This document shows positions 17,263 through 26,785 of a DNA stretch of 64,000 nt, piece after piece; position 1 is the stretch's first letter, and each line of letters starts with the position of its first letter. The notes below the pieces were generated by a model. That model did not search any database. It was not told where the DNA came from and worked only from the letters and a program-made list of their open reading frames with translations. Origin of the DNA: Pseudothermotoga sp. (GTDB lineage: Bacteria; Thermotogota; Thermotogae; Thermotogales; DSM-5069); contig JANXCS010000005.1 of assembly GCA_025060105.1 (NCBI GenBank), positions 1-64,000 on the forward strand. Reading direction: 5' to 3'. Made by a program: the position numbers and the translations under genes.

Positions 17263-19755
17263 TTGCTCAAAACGCTTTTGAAGATCGCTTTCAGAAATTT
17301 TTCGATGCGTTTTAAAACCACCCTCGTTCTCATACTCGGTATCTGTGTACCTTCGATGTTGCTCGTCGGAGGACTATCCCTCAACGATTCGATCAGCCGT
17401 TTCATGCAGAAGAGTTTTTCCACAAATTTCGGTGCGGCGGATGCCTACGTGGAAAATAGGCGAAATAACATATTTTTCAAACTCCCACTCGATCGAGAGA
17501 TCTTGGACGAACTGAAAAACGAAGAAGAAATCTCAGCCATTCTCCCGGTAGGGGAGACGCTCGGAAGAATCGAGTTCAACGGTCAATTGAAAGACTGCCT
17601 CGTTATAATGGTAGATCCAAAGTCGTTGAGTGAGTTCGTTGGAAAATTCGTTGATCTGTCAAAAGGTACTATCGTTTCAAAAGACCTCGCACAAGCTATG
17701 AACATCTCTGAAGGCCAACTCATCGATTTGAACGTTGGGAGTGGGGGAAAACAACTGAGGGTACACCAAATAGGCAAAGAAGGCTTTTTGAACTTTCGAG
17801 GAGAAAATCTGCACTACGCTGGAACGATTTTCATCGACAAAGATCAATTTCAAGGGATGTTTCCCTTTCCCACGAGAGTTTATCTAAGTCTCAACCTTCC
17901 AATCGAGCAACAAGAATCCTTCGTTGAGACGTTGAAAAGCAAATTCAAAGTGAACGCGGTTGCTATGAAAACGCGTTTGTTGAATTCCCCAGCCAGCAAA
18001 GCACTGGGATACCTTACGATCGCATTCAGTAGCTTTTCCATAGTTGCTTCATTGGTCTTGGTATACATATTCGCGCAGAGTTTCATCGAAGAACGCAATC
18101 CAACTATAGTGACGATGAGAATCCTTGGTATGAAAACAAAGCACATATCTTCAACCCTCATGGTTGAAGGGACTGTGTACATGTTTGTGGCTGGATGTCT
18201 TGGAAGCCTTGTGGGCATCTTTTTAGGTAAGTACTTGCTGAACAGGTTACAAAGTTTTACAACCATCTTCATCGACAGTTTTGCCTCGATCTTTTCACAG
18301 CTAGAATTTCATGTGTCTCCATCGACGATTTTGATTGGTGTTTTTGCCGGACTTGTCCTTCCTCTATTCATGTTTTCATTGAGGGTAATGAGTTTGACTC
18401 GAAAACCTCCGATTCAAACGTTCACAAAGAGAAGTCAAGGTACTCTCCGCATTTCCAGTTCGATCAAGGTTTTAAGTTTCCTTTTGGGTTTATCCGTTAT
18501 AGTCTTACTCACGTTTGTACCCACAACTCAACCCATAACGGCTTGGAAGTTGTTGCTAAGAGGTGTAGGATTCTTTCTGGCGAGTTGGTTGGTTTGTTTA
18601 CCCGTGCTCAGTTTTATAAGGAAGGTTTTGTCTCGATTTTTCCATAAGAAATCTGTTTCAATTTTTCTTGCACTTTCTTATGTAGAAAGAAACTTGAGAA
18701 GCACTTCTGTGGTGGCTGTAATGTTTGGTTTGATCGTCTTTGTCATGATCATCGTCATCACCATTCCATACAACGTCGAACGATTCATCGAAGATAAGTT
18801 CAAAACAGGCTTGTTTGGTTATAACTTCATGGTGATTTACAATCCTTTGAAACTTGTTTTCTTAAAAGAAGAAATCGACATCACAAAAGATCTAAACGAA
18901 CCCACTAGGGTGTACATCGCTCAATTCGAAGATGATCTCATCGCGTTCGTGGATGAAAATTTTTTGAAGACAGCCACTGTGCCCATAGAGACAAACAAGA
19001 AATGGAGAGAACGATTGCTACATCCAAACACGATCGTTTTGGGGTACACCAATGAAGAGAAGAAAAATCTGGCAAAAACGATCAGCGGTACCATCAAATC
19101 ACCCTTCAGGATCGGTGGAAGTGAGAAGATGAGTTTCGAAGTGATCGATACTTTCGACATGAGAAAATTGATGGTCCCAGTCAAATACATCGCATCGATC
19201 AACAGTTTACCCAAAAATGCAAGATCGATCCCGATCGTTCTTGGGAAAGTAGAACCACGAGCCGTCTCAAAAGTCAAGGAATTTTACTCTAAAAGATTCG
19301 ATTTTCCTGTGCACATAACAGAAGAATTGAACAGACTCTTCTCTGGAGTTGATTTGCTCGTTCGAGTGGGTGTAACACTGCTCTACTTTGGATTGATGAG
19401 CGGTTTCAGCGGAATTGCGTTCTATACCTTGAGGAACATAATGGTGCGAAGACGTCTCACGGGAGCATTGAGAGCCATAGGTATGACATCCAAAAGTGTT
19501 GCAAATGCTTTCATTTTGGAAAGTTTGACGATAGCTTCTGTGGGTGTAGTAGTTGGCTTGCTTGCTGGTTTCCTCGAATCTAAGGATGTCACCAAGACAA
19601 TCCTTGGGATGTTTGGATCTGAACATTTTGTTTTTCCTATTTGGCGACTCTTCAGTGTGGTATCGGCGATTTATGTCGTTGTGATCTTGGTGATCTTCCT
19701 AGCTGTGAAGTTCTTTCGAGCGAACTTAGCCGAATCGCTCAGAACACCAGAGTGA
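17263..19755 (+). CDS. FtsX/MacB-like ABC transporter permease
   Basis: About 830 residues. It opens with a membrane segment, has a large extracytoplasmic MacB-type domain (about residues 40-250), a first FtsX core of three helices (about 260-385), further helices near 430-480, a second extracytoplasmic domain (about 500-690) and a second FtsX core ending near 825. Such double-FtsX permeases work with a MacB/LolD-like ATPase in lipoprotein release, peptide export or envelope stress signalling. I use TTG 17263, which follows AAGGTGAAA; the frame stays open to TTG 17224. The ATPase gene follows 11 nt later. The substrate is unknown. Confidence 0.85.
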   Translation: MLKTLLKIAFRNFSMRFKTTLVLILGICVPSMLLVGGLSLNDSISRFMQKSFSTNFGAADAYVENRRNNIFFKLPLDREILDELKNEEEISAILPVGETLGRIEFNGQLKDCLVIMVDPKSLSEFVGKFVDLSKGTIVSKDLAQAMNISEGQLIDLNVGSGGKQLRVHQIGKEGFLNFRGENLHYAGTIFIDKDQFQGMFPFPTRVYLSLNLPIEQQESFVETLKSKFKVNAVAMKTRLLNSPASKALGYLTIAFSSFSIVASLVLVYIFAQSFIEERNPTIVTMRILGMKTKHISSTLMVEGTVYMFVAGCLGSLVGIFLGKYLLNRLQSFTTIFIDSFASIFSQLEFHVSPSTILIGVFAGLVLPLFMFSLRVMSLTRKPPIQTFTKRSQGTLRISSSIKVLSFLLGLSVIVLLTFVPTTQPITAWKLLLRGVGFFLASWLVCLPVLSFIRKVLSRFFHKKSVSIFLALSYVERNLRSTSVVAVMFGLIVFVMIIVITIPYNVERFIEDKFKTGLFGYNFMVIYNPLKLVFLKEEIDITKDLNEPTRVYIAQFEDDLIAFVDENFLKTATVPIETNKKWRERLLHPNTIVLGYTNEEKKNLAKTISGTIKSPFRIGGSEKMSFEVIDTFDMRKLMVPVKYIASINSLPKNARSIPIVLGKVEPRAVSKVKEFYSKRFDFPVHITEELNRLFSGVDLLVRVGVTLLYFGLMSGFSGIAFYTLRNIMVRRRLTGALRAIGMTSKSVANAFILESLTIASVGVVVGLLAGFLESKDVTKTILGMFGSEHFVFPIWRLFSVVSAIYVVVILVIFLAVKFFRANLAESLRTPE

Positions 19756-19766
19756 GGAGGAACGTT

Positions 19767-20462
19767 GTGATCGAGGTTAAAGATCTTTACAAAGTCTACG
19801 GTAAAGGGGAAAACCAAGTAGAAGCGCTCAGAGGTATTAATCTTTCGATAGAGCGTGGAGAATTTTTGGCGATCTTGGGACCGTCTGGATCTGGAAAGAC
19901 GACACTTTTGAATTGTCTGTCTGGTATAGACTCACCCACGAAAGGTGAAATCTTTTTCAACGGGATCGCTTTTCATTCGCTCGGTGAGGAAGAAAAGACC
20001 AAGCTCAGAGCGAAGCATATGGGTTTTGTCTTTCAATTTTTCAATTTGATTCCCGTTCTCACGGTGCTCGAAAACGTGGAACTTCCACTCAAAATACTCG
20101 GTGTAAATCACAAACAAGGAAGAGAACGTGCCATCGAAATGCTCAAAAAAGTCGATCTGCTCGAAAAGATAAACAGATTCCCATCACAACTTTCAGGTGG
20201 TGAACAGCAGAGAGTGGCGATAGCAAGGGCTTTGGTACACAAACCAAGCATCGTTTGGGCAGATGAACCCACGGGCAATCTCGATTCCGAAACTGGGTTG
20301 ATGGTGATAGAGTTGTTAGATAAGGTGCGTGCCGAGCACGGAACGACTTTGGTCGTGGTCACCCACGATGAACGCATAGCAAGAAGAGCAGATCGTGTTC
20401 TCATCATGAGGGATGGAAAGTTTGTAAAAGAGGAACCGAACCAAAAGAGAATCACAACTTGA
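19767..20462 (+). CDS. MacB/LolD-like ABC ATPase
   Basis: About 231 residues, a single ABC domain of the MacB/LolD class. Walker A is GPSGSGKTTL, the Q-loop FQFFNLIPVLT, the signature LSGGEQQR, Walker B IVWADEPTGNLD, and the switch His is in VVTHDERIARRADR. LIPVLTVLENVELPL and DEPTGNLDSET are typical of this class. Start GTG 19767 follows GAGGAGG and comes 11 nt after the FtsX-type permease stop, so the two form one unit. The frame upstream of that point only overlaps the permease gene in another phase. Confidence 0.93.
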   Translation: MIEVKDLYKVYGKGENQVEALRGINLSIERGEFLAILGPSGSGKTTLLNCLSGIDSPTKGEIFFNGIAFHSLGEEEKTKLRAKHMGFVFQFFNLIPVLTVLENVELPLKILGVNHKQGRERAIEMLKKVDLLEKINRFPSQLSGGEQQRVAIARALVHKPSIVWADEPTGNLDSETGLMVIELLDKVRAEHGTTLVVVTHDERIARRADRVLIMRDGKFVKEEPNQKRITT

Positions 20463-20711
20463 CTTGAAAAATATTCTTTTGAAGCTGTATCAACAGTTCT
20501 ACGGTTGTGTGTCTCATGGAATCGAGATGTTCTGCAAATTGAAATAAGCTCGATCGATGACACTCACAGCATCGCTGTGAAGATCGTGAACGTTTACAAA
20601 ACTTCTACCCCAAGATCGATCAAAATTTAAACCTTGCAGTTTGCAACACGAGCAAAGCTCGCTTCGATCTGAGAGTTTCGAATGATATTGAGCGTAGTTC
20701 AAATCGCAATG
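20463..20711. other. Gap between convergent genes without a recognised gene
   Basis: It holds a 7-bp stem with a 3-nt loop (TCACAGC at 20564-20570 with GCTGTGA at 20574-20580) and a 5-bp stem with a 3-nt loop (CGAGC 20649-20653 with GCTCG 20657-20661). Neither is followed by a T-run, so neither is a convincing terminator. Short open frames on both strands look random. Confidence 0.4.
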
Positions 20712-22877
20712 TTAGGGATTGAACCTCTTTTCTTCGAGAGGAACTGTTCCTTTCAAGCGAATATCCCTCGAGGAAGATCCTATCCTTATTTCGTACTCAC
20801 CACCCTCGATGATCCATTCTCCGCCATCGAAACTTGCAAGGTCTTTTACAGGTATGCTCAGTGATATTCTCTCAGTTTGTCCGGGAACTAAAAGCTTTGT
20901 TTTGTGGAACTCTTTGAGTTCTTGTAATGGTTTGTCTAATCTTCCTTTCGGAGCTTTGATGTAAATTTGTGCAATCTCTTTGCCTGCAAAGTTTCCAACG
21001 TTTGTCACCGCGAAAGAAATTTTCAATGCATTTTTTTCCAGAAAGACTTTCAGCTCGCTGTATTCAAATTTAGTATAAGAAAGGCCAAAGCCAAATTCGT
21101 AAACTGGTCTCACACCGAACGTGTCGTAGTATCTATAACCAACGTATATATCTTCTTCATAAACAACCCTCTTTGGATCCTGTCTTGGTTCACCTGGAAA
21201 GTTCCACGAAGGCACATCATCGTAATCCATTGGGAATGTTGTTGGAAGCTTTCCGGAAGGATTGATCTTGCCAGACAAAACGTCCGCGATTATCCTACCT
21301 GTTTCCTGACCCGCTTGCCAAACAAGAACGATCGCATCTACGAGATTTTCCCAACTCGCAATTTCAACGGGGCTACCTATGTTCAAAAGAACGACCACTT
21401 TCTTTCCAGATTCATGGAAAATCCTCGACACAGTTTCAACAAGCTTTCGCTCATCGTTGGAAAGATAGAAGTCGCCTTCCACAGGTTTTCGATCGTATCC
21501 TTCACCAGAGATCCTGCTGATCACAATGATCGCCGCATCGTTCTTCGAAGCTAATTTTTCTATTTGTTCTTCTTTCAAGAAATCCTCAGGAAGCTTTGGC
21601 CTTATGGGTGTGCCCCAAGGATCCCTTCTGACTTTGTAATCCTCTTTGCAACGCATTTGTTCGATGTAATCCTCGTAGATTTTTGCGAGTTTTTCATCAA
21701 CACAAAACTTTCCTTCTCTCAAGCCTTCAAGGATCGAGACAGTGTAACGTGGATGCGTATCACCGCTACCTGTGCCTCCTTTTATAGTCTCGATTTGTCC
21801 AGTTCCAAATAGAGCGATCCTCTCAGCTTCATCCAAAGGAAGGACACCTTTGTTCTTCAACAGAACTACACCCTCGCTACCCGCCTCGTAAGCAATCTTT
21901 GCGTGTGCGCTCAAATCTGGACTGTTTGAGTATTGATAATTCTTAAATGAAGGACTGTTCATCAGAGTTTTCAAGATGTTCTTCACGCATTGATCGAGTT
22001 TTTCTTCGCTCAATCTTCCTTCTTTTATAGCTTGTAAGATCTCCTCTATTTCGTCTCTCCTTTCCCTGTTCACTTGGTAGGTTTTTCCAGGCATGATGAG
22101 ATCGTTTCCTGATTTGAGTTGTTCTACAGGATTGTCACCAGCGTACCAATCGGTCATCACGAAACCATCGAAACCCCATTCCCCTTTGAGTACTTTTTTA
22201 AGAAGCCATTCGTGTTGGGAACAATATTTTCCGTTGAGCTTGTTGTAGGCACTCATCACGGTCCAAGGCTTCGACTTTTTCACAGCGATTTCAAAAGCTT
22301 TGAGATATATCTCTCTCAAAGCTCTCTCTGACACGATCGTATCTACGGACATTCTGTTCGTTTCTTGCTCGTTCGCTACGAAATGCTTCAGACAAGCTCC
22401 AACACCTTGGGACTGAACTCCTTTGACGAACGCCGCAGCCATCTCACCAGAAAGTACGGGATCTTCTGAATAATACTCAAAATTTCTCCCACACAAAGGG
22501 TTTCTGTGTATGTTCATCGCGGGAGCGAGGAGGATGTCTACGCCGTACTCTCGCACTTCTTCACCCATAGCCTTACCGACGCTTTCAACGATTTCTCTGT
22601 TCCAAGTAGAAGCGAGCATCGAGGCGATGGGAAATGCGGTGGCATGATAGGTTCGTTCGTCCCCTTCCCTCGTCGGGCTTATTCTGAGCCCGGCTGGTCC
22701 GTCTGCCAAACGCGCCGAAGGGATATTCAATCTGACTATTGAATGCGTCTCACCAGCGACTCCCGTCACTTTAGAGGCAGGATTACCAAATAAACCAGGA
22801 ATTCCGACTCCAACAACGATTCTCACTTTCTCCTCCAGCGTTAATCGAGGAAGAATCTCACTCAGGTTCATCGTCAC
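20712..22877 (-). CDS. bglB: GH3 beta-glucosidase
   Basis: 721 residues, the same length as the T. neapolitana GH3 enzyme BglB. It has the (beta/alpha)8 domain with the catalytic nucleophile in FVMTDWYAGDNP (Asp243), the substrate-site pair KHF (164-166), a second alpha/beta domain near 330-550 and a C-terminal fibronectin III-like domain (about 610-715). It hydrolyses beta-glucosides such as cellobiose or laminaribiose. No signal peptide: cytoplasmic, acting on sugars imported by the ABC transporter encoded upstream. The start is GTG 22877 or ATG 22871; both lie behind AGAAGGGGG. It overlaps the small membrane gene by about 20 nt and is the last gene of the operon. Confidence 0.95.
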   Translation of the reverse strand: MTMNLSEILPRLTLEEKVRIVVGVGIPGLFGNPASKVTGVAGETHSIVRLNIPSARLADGPAGLRISPTREGDERTYHATAFPIASMLASTWNREIVESVGKAMGEEVREYGVDILLAPAMNIHRNPLCGRNFEYYSEDPVLSGEMAAAFVKGVQSQGVGACLKHFVANEQETNRMSVDTIVSERALREIYLKAFEIAVKKSKPWTVMSAYNKLNGKYCSQHEWLLKKVLKGEWGFDGFVMTDWYAGDNPVEQLKSGNDLIMPGKTYQVNRERRDEIEEILQAIKEGRLSEEKLDQCVKNILKTLMNSPSFKNYQYSNSPDLSAHAKIAYEAGSEGVVLLKNKGVLPLDEAERIALFGTGQIETIKGGTGSGDTHPRYTVSILEGLREGKFCVDEKLAKIYEDYIEQMRCKEDYKVRRDPWGTPIRPKLPEDFLKEEQIEKLASKNDAAIIVISRISGEGYDRKPVEGDFYLSNDERKLVETVSRIFHESGKKVVVLLNIGSPVEIASWENLVDAIVLVWQAGQETGRIIADVLSGKINPSGKLPTTFPMDYDDVPSWNFPGEPRQDPKRVVYEEDIYVGYRYYDTFGVRPVYEFGFGLSYTKFEYSELKVFLEKNALKISFAVTNVGNFAGKEIAQIYIKAPKGRLDKPLQELKEFHKTKLLVPGQTERISLSIPVKDLASFDGGEWIIEGGEYEIRIGSSSRDIRLKGTVPLEEKRFNP

Positions 22878-23061
22878 GCCCCCTTCTTCGCTTTTCTCGA
22901 AAGATCAAAATGATCAAGAAAAGAGCGGTGAGAATCAAAAGCACTACATTCAAATAGAACTCGAACGGTCTAATTCCACGTTGAAGATAATAAATCAGTA
23001 CAAACAACTCGAGCACCAACGCCCACGCAAACAAACCAAGCAAAGCACGTGTGCTCATCAC
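22858..23061 (-). CDS. Small two-helix membrane protein of the beta-glucoside operon
   Basis: 67 residues with two predicted membrane helices (about 6-25 and 35-53) and a short charged tail (REKRRRGRDDEPE). It overlaps the preceding ATPase gene by 4 nt (ATGA) and the beta-glucosidase gene by 20 nt, which strongly suggests a real, translationally coupled gene. I do not recognise a family. The T. maritima beta-glucoside operon also leaves a small gene at this point between the ATPase and beta-glucosidase genes. A role as a transporter accessory is possible but unproven. Confidence 0.75.
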   Translation of the reverse strand: MMSTRALLGLFAWALVLELFVLIYYLQRGIRPFEFYLNVVLLILTALFLIILIFREKRRRGRDDEPE

Positions 23062-23864
23062 ACGTCTTCCAATTTCCTGTAAAGTTTGGGTATGCTGGCA
23101 ACCAGCGTCTTGGCATAATTGTGAGTCGGTTCGAGCACGACTTTATCTGTGTGACCATGCTCGACGATGCAACCATCCTTCATGACAAAGATTCTGTCCG
23201 AAACGTAGTAAGCGAGTCCAAGATCATGGGTTATAAAAATTATCGATGTGCCCCGTTCTTCTCTCAGTTCCATGAGGAGTTTTATTATCCCCCCTCTGCA
23301 GGAAGCATCTATCATCGAAGTCGGTTCATCAGCCACGATGAGTAGGGGTCTTAAAATCCAGCATCTGGCTATCATGATCCTCTGCTTTTGACCACCAGAA
23401 ATCTGATGTGGATATTTCCCCAGAACGTCTTTCGGATCAATGCCCACCTTGATGAGTGAATCTTTTATGATCGCCATCGCTTCCTTTCTGTTCGAAGGCT
23501 TTCTTTCAAGAAGACCGATCGCTTGCCACAGAGTTCTCTCGACAGGATAGAAGGGATTGTAACTCGCAAATGGATCTTGAAAAACTGCATGTACTTTTCT
23601 TCGGAAATCTTTCAACTGTTCTTTGTTACTTAAATCTCTCCAAACGTCTTTTCCCTCAAAGAGGATTTCTCCCGATGTTGGTGGGAGCAACCTCAGGATC
23701 ATCTTGGCGGTGGTCGTTTTGCCAGAACCACTTTCCCCCACGAGCGAGATGATCTCTTTTTCGTTGATTTCGAAAGACACATTCTTCACGGCTTCTATGC
23801 GCTTCTTGGAGAAAAAACCTACATTGAACACCTTCGAAAGGTTTCTGACAACGAGTCTATTCAT
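23058..23864 (-). CDS. ABC importer ATPase, DppF/OppF type (beta-glucoside operon)
   Basis: About 269 residues. Walker A is GESGSGKTTT, the Q-loop is VFQDPFASYNP, the signature ISGGQKQR, Walker B LLIVADEPTSMID and the switch His in FITHDLGLAYY. The QDPFASYNP block marks the OppF side of the dipeptide-type pair. In Thermotogae such transporters carry oligosaccharides. Start ATG 23864 follows GGAGGAGA and overlaps the OppD-type gene by 4 nt. It lacks the Cys-containing C-terminal extension seen in its partner. Confidence 0.92.
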   Translation of the reverse strand: MNRLVVRNLSKVFNVGFFSKKRIEAVKNVSFEINEKEIISLVGESGSGKTTTAKMILRLLPPTSGEILFEGKDVWRDLSNKEQLKDFRRKVHAVFQDPFASYNPFYPVERTLWQAIGLLERKPSNRKEAMAIIKDSLIKVGIDPKDVLGKYPHQISGGQKQRIMIARCWILRPLLIVADEPTSMIDASCRGGIIKLLMELREERGTSIIFITHDLGLAYYVSDRIFVMKDGCIVEHGHTDKVVLEPTHNYAKTLVASIPKLYRKLEDV

Positions 23865-24859
23865 GTTCTCTCCTCCGCGTACAAAAAGCAAGCAACTTTT
23901 CTTCCAGGTTCGATCTCTTTCAAGATAGGCTCTTCTTTCTCGCAAATTTTCATCACATGAACACACCTTGGATGGAACCTACAGCCAGAGGGTGGATCTA
24001 TCAGATTGGGTGGCGTCCCTGGAACAACCACGATACCCCTTTTCTTCACTTCTGGTTCTGGTGTCAAAACAGAATTGAGTAAACCTTGGCTGTATGGATG
24101 CAACGGTCTTTCGAGGATCTTCTCGATTGGAGAGATTTCGACAATTTTTCCTGCGTACATGATGATCATCCTGTCTGCAATCTGTCTGACGGTGGCTATG
24201 TCGTGCGTTATGAAGAGGATACTTTTTATCACATTGTGTCGTTTCAACTTCATCAAAACTTTGAGAAACACCTTCTGATTCACCACATCGAGTGCTGAAG
24301 TTGGTTCATCGGCGATGAGGAGCTTCGGATTCAAGATAGTCGCTATGGCTATCACAGCCCTCTGCTTCATACCCCCGCTCAACTCGAACGGATATCTCTT
24401 CAACCACACCGGGTCCAAGCCGACTTCTTGAAATCTCTCCCTAGCTTTCGAAAGTAACTGTTTCTCTGGTATTCGATGAGACTCAGCAAGATGTTTTATG
24501 TAACTTTCTATCTTTATCGTAGGCATCAGTGCGTTCATGGCTGACTGAGGTATAATAGAGATTTCTTTACCCCAGAATCTCTTCTTGACTTCATCCCGAG
24601 TCAAAGAAGAAATCTCGTTTGGTACTCCATTCACTTTCAAAACGATCCTCCCACCGATCAAAATGAGTGGCTTCAGCACGTTCATGAACAGTACGTTCGA
24701 AAGAGTCGTTTTTCCACAACCAGATTCACCCACAACACCGACCACTTCGTCTTCGAAGATTTCCAAAGTCACCCCGTCCACGGCTTTGACGAAAATTCTT
24801 CCAAGTTTGTAATAGGCCTTCACATCTTCTGCTTCTAAAAGTATCTGCTTCACCTTCAT
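23861..24859 (-). CDS. ABC importer ATPase, DppD/OppD type (beta-glucoside operon)
   Basis: About 333 residues. Walker A is GESGCGKTTL, the signature LSGGMKQR, Walker B LLIADEPTSALD, the switch His in FITHDIATVRQIADR. The C-terminal region RPLHPYSQGLL and FHPRCVHVMKICEKEEP with its Cys residues is the oligopeptide/dipeptide transporter C-terminal domain. It pairs with the ATPase encoded next. The start is ATG 24859 (overlapping the permease stop as ATGA) or GTG 24853, which has better spacing from GGGAGG. Confidence 0.92.
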   Translation of the reverse strand: MKVKQILLEAEDVKAYYKLGRIFVKAVDGVTLEIFEDEVVGVVGESGCGKTTLSNVLFMNVLKPLILIGGRIVLKVNGVPNEISSLTRDEVKKRFWGKEISIIPQSAMNALMPTIKIESYIKHLAESHRIPEKQLLSKARERFQEVGLDPVWLKRYPFELSGGMKQRAVIAIATILNPKLLIADEPTSALDVVNQKVFLKVLMKLKRHNVIKSILFITHDIATVRQIADRMIIMYAGKIVEISPIEKILERPLHPYSQGLLNSVLTPEPEVKKRGIVVVPGTPPNLIDPPSGCRFHPRCVHVMKICEKEEPILKEIEPGRKVACFLYAEERT

Positions 24860-25698
24860 TCCTCCCTGAGTCTGGGGTTGAAAACTTCGTCCATCGCCGT
24901 ACTCACGATCATCAAAGATGCAGTGATCGCAACGATCGCAACTCCGGGTGGGACAAACCACCACCAGAGCCCTCTTCTCACAGCTTCCATCAGTACCGCC
25001 CACTGAAGCATGATCCCAAGGGAAGTTCCTTTCGTCGGTCCAAGACCTATCAAACTCAACGCCGCTTCACCGAGTATCCCACCGTTTATGAAGAGCACAA
25101 AGGACATGAACGCGTAAGTCGCTATCGTGGGGATCAGATCTTCAACTATCAATCTCAAGTCGGAATAACCAGCCAAGATTGAAAGATAGACGTATTCTCT
25201 AGACATAACGCTCATGAGCTGAGCCCTTATAGCCCTCGCGAACCAAGGCCATTGGAACAAACCCAGTATGATGGCGATCATTTCAACGCTTCTGACTCTG
25301 AAATAACTCGCTATTAAGATGGCTATCAAGATGGATGGCGTTGTCAAAACTATGTTCGTCACCGCCATGAGAAGATCGTCCGTCACACCTCTCTTAACTG
25401 CTGACAAGGTACCAACGATGGTTCCAATGGACAGAGAAATTATGGCGGCAAGAAAACCAATGTACAGGGAAGAACGTATGCCATTCAAAAGTTGTGCGAG
25501 GATGTCTCTCCCATAGGTGTCCGTACCCAATGGATGTGAAATTGAAGGTGGTTTCTCGTAGTCCCAGCTCATTTCCATAGGATCCACCTTGTACACTGAT
25601 GGGCCGAAGATGCCTAGGAGCAAGAAAAACAAGAATACGGAAAATCCCACCGTGAATTTTTTGCTCTTGAAAAGAGGCTTGATCATCGTTGCGAACAC
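24856..25698 (-). CDS. ABC importer permease, DppC/OppC type (beta-glucoside operon)
   Basis: 280 residues with about six membrane segments. The motif PPSISHPLGTDTYGRDIL near residue 55 is the N-terminal OppC hallmark, and YVYLSILAGYSDLRLIVEDLIP is the EAA-like loop contacting the ATPases. Start GTG 25698 follows GGAGGA 7 nt away and comes 3 nt after the DppB-type stop. It forms the membrane channel with the DppB-type partner. Confidence 0.93.
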   Translation of the reverse strand: MFATMIKPLFKSKKFTVGFSVFLFFLLLGIFGPSVYKVDPMEMSWDYEKPPSISHPLGTDTYGRDILAQLLNGIRSSLYIGFLAAIISLSIGTIVGTLSAVKRGVTDDLLMAVTNIVLTTPSILIAILIASYFRVRSVEMIAIILGLFQWPWFARAIRAQLMSVMSREYVYLSILAGYSDLRLIVEDLIPTIATYAFMSFVLFINGGILGEAALSLIGLGPTKGTSLGIMLQWAVLMEAVRRGLWWWFVPPGVAIVAITASLMIVSTAMDEVFNPRLREE

Positions 25699-25701
25699 GT
25701 T

Positions 25702-26718
25702 TCATTCCTCCTGCCCAATTCTTATCCTTGGATCCACAAGGGCATAAATGAAGTCGACTAAGAAGTTGGCCAAATAGATGGATGCTATCAACATCACGAA
25801 GATACCTTGTATCAAAGGATAATCGAGTGTCGTTAAAGCCCTGAAAAGGAGATAACCTGTTCCTGGATAGTTGAACACGATCTCCGTGATCAGAGAACCT
25901 CCAAGGATACCCCCGAGTTGCAACGCGAGTCCTGTTATCTGTGGAAGCATTGAATTTCTGAAAACGTATTTGAAAACTCTTCTATCTTTCATGCCCAAAT
26001 ACTCTGAAAACATGGCATAATCACTTCCAAGTTCGTAAGTGACCATCAGTCTCATTCCAATGGCCCAACCTCCCATGGCCGATACCACTATCGAAGAAAA
26101 GGGGAGTATGTAGTGTTTCAGAACGTTCAATACAAAAGACCAGCTGAGTGTCGGGATGAGCCCTTGAGAGTAAGCACCGTGTGTCGGTAGGATCCTCAAC
26201 CTCACCGCAAAAAAGAAGATGAAAATCATGCCGAGCCAGTAATAAGGAATCTGTGAGACCACGAGCGAAGAGGTGAGCACTGCCTTATCGATCCAAGTGT
26301 TCCTCCTGTAAGCTGCCAAAGCCCCAAGACCGTTTCCTAAAATCCAGGCAACGATCGTTGCCGGGAGCAACAACATCAAGGTCCATGGAATCACTGGAAT
26401 TATCAGATCCACCACTTTTCTTGGATAAAAGGTTATGGATGTTCCCAAATCCCCTCTGAAAGCCTTACTCACGAATTCAATGTACTGACGATACCAAGGT
26501 TTACCGAGTCCGAACTCTTCCATCAAAGTTTTTTCAGCTGCTCTTATCGCTTCAGGTTTCGCCTGAGCGATCTGTGAGAGATTGGCAAGAATTTGAGCAA
26601 GTGGATTACCCGGGATGGCACGTGGAAGAATGAAAACGATCGTGGTTGCCACGATGTAAGTAATGAGCAGAAAAACAAAACGTCTAATGAGATACCTGAC
26701 CATCGACTTGGAGACCAT
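25702..26718 (-). CDS. ABC importer permease, DppB/OppB type (beta-glucoside operon)
   Basis: About 338 residues with six membrane segments. MVRYLIRRFVFLLITYIVAT at the N-terminus, LPRAIPGNPL and the C-terminal YPGTGYLLFRA and DPRIRIGQEE are typical of OppB-type subunits. I use ATG 26718 behind GAGGAGA; the longer open frame runs back through a hairpin and the end of the binding-protein gene. There is a second ATG at 26703, but it lacks a good ribosome site. Confidence 0.92.
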   Translation of the reverse strand: MVSKSMVRYLIRRFVFLLITYIVATTIVFILPRAIPGNPLAQILANLSQIAQAKPEAIRAAEKTLMEEFGLGKPWYRQYIEFVSKAFRGDLGTSITFYPRKVVDLIIPVIPWTLMLLLPATIVAWILGNGLGALAAYRRNTWIDKAVLTSSLVVSQIPYYWLGMIFIFFFAVRLRILPTHGAYSQGLIPTLSWSFVLNVLKHYILPFSSIVVSAMGGWAIGMRLMVTYELGSDYAMFSEYLGMKDRRVFKYVFRNSMLPQITGLALQLGGILGGSLITEIVFNYPGTGYLLFRALTTLDYPLIQGIFVMLIASIYLANFLVDFIYALVDPRIRIGQEE

Positions 26719-26753
26719 CGGCACCTTCTCCTCACAGCCCAGAAATGGAAGAA

Positions 26754-26778
26754 CCCCGGCCCCTGGGGGAGGCCGGGG
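26754..26778 (-). terminator. Intercistronic hairpin after the beta-glucoside binding-protein gene
   Basis: Perfect 8-bp GC stem CCCCGGCC / GGCCGGGG (26754-26761 with 26771-26778) and a 9-nt loop, followed on the minus strand by TTCTTCC. It sits 7 nt after the binding-protein stop and before the first permease. It is a likely attenuator or 3' end stabiliser. Confidence 0.7.
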
Positions 26779-26785
26779 AATTTTC

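Noticed and set aside
20514-20702. 62-codon minus-strand frame between the convergent ABC and beta-glucosidase genes
   Set aside because: No ribosome site, no recognisable motif, low-complexity match to nothing I know.
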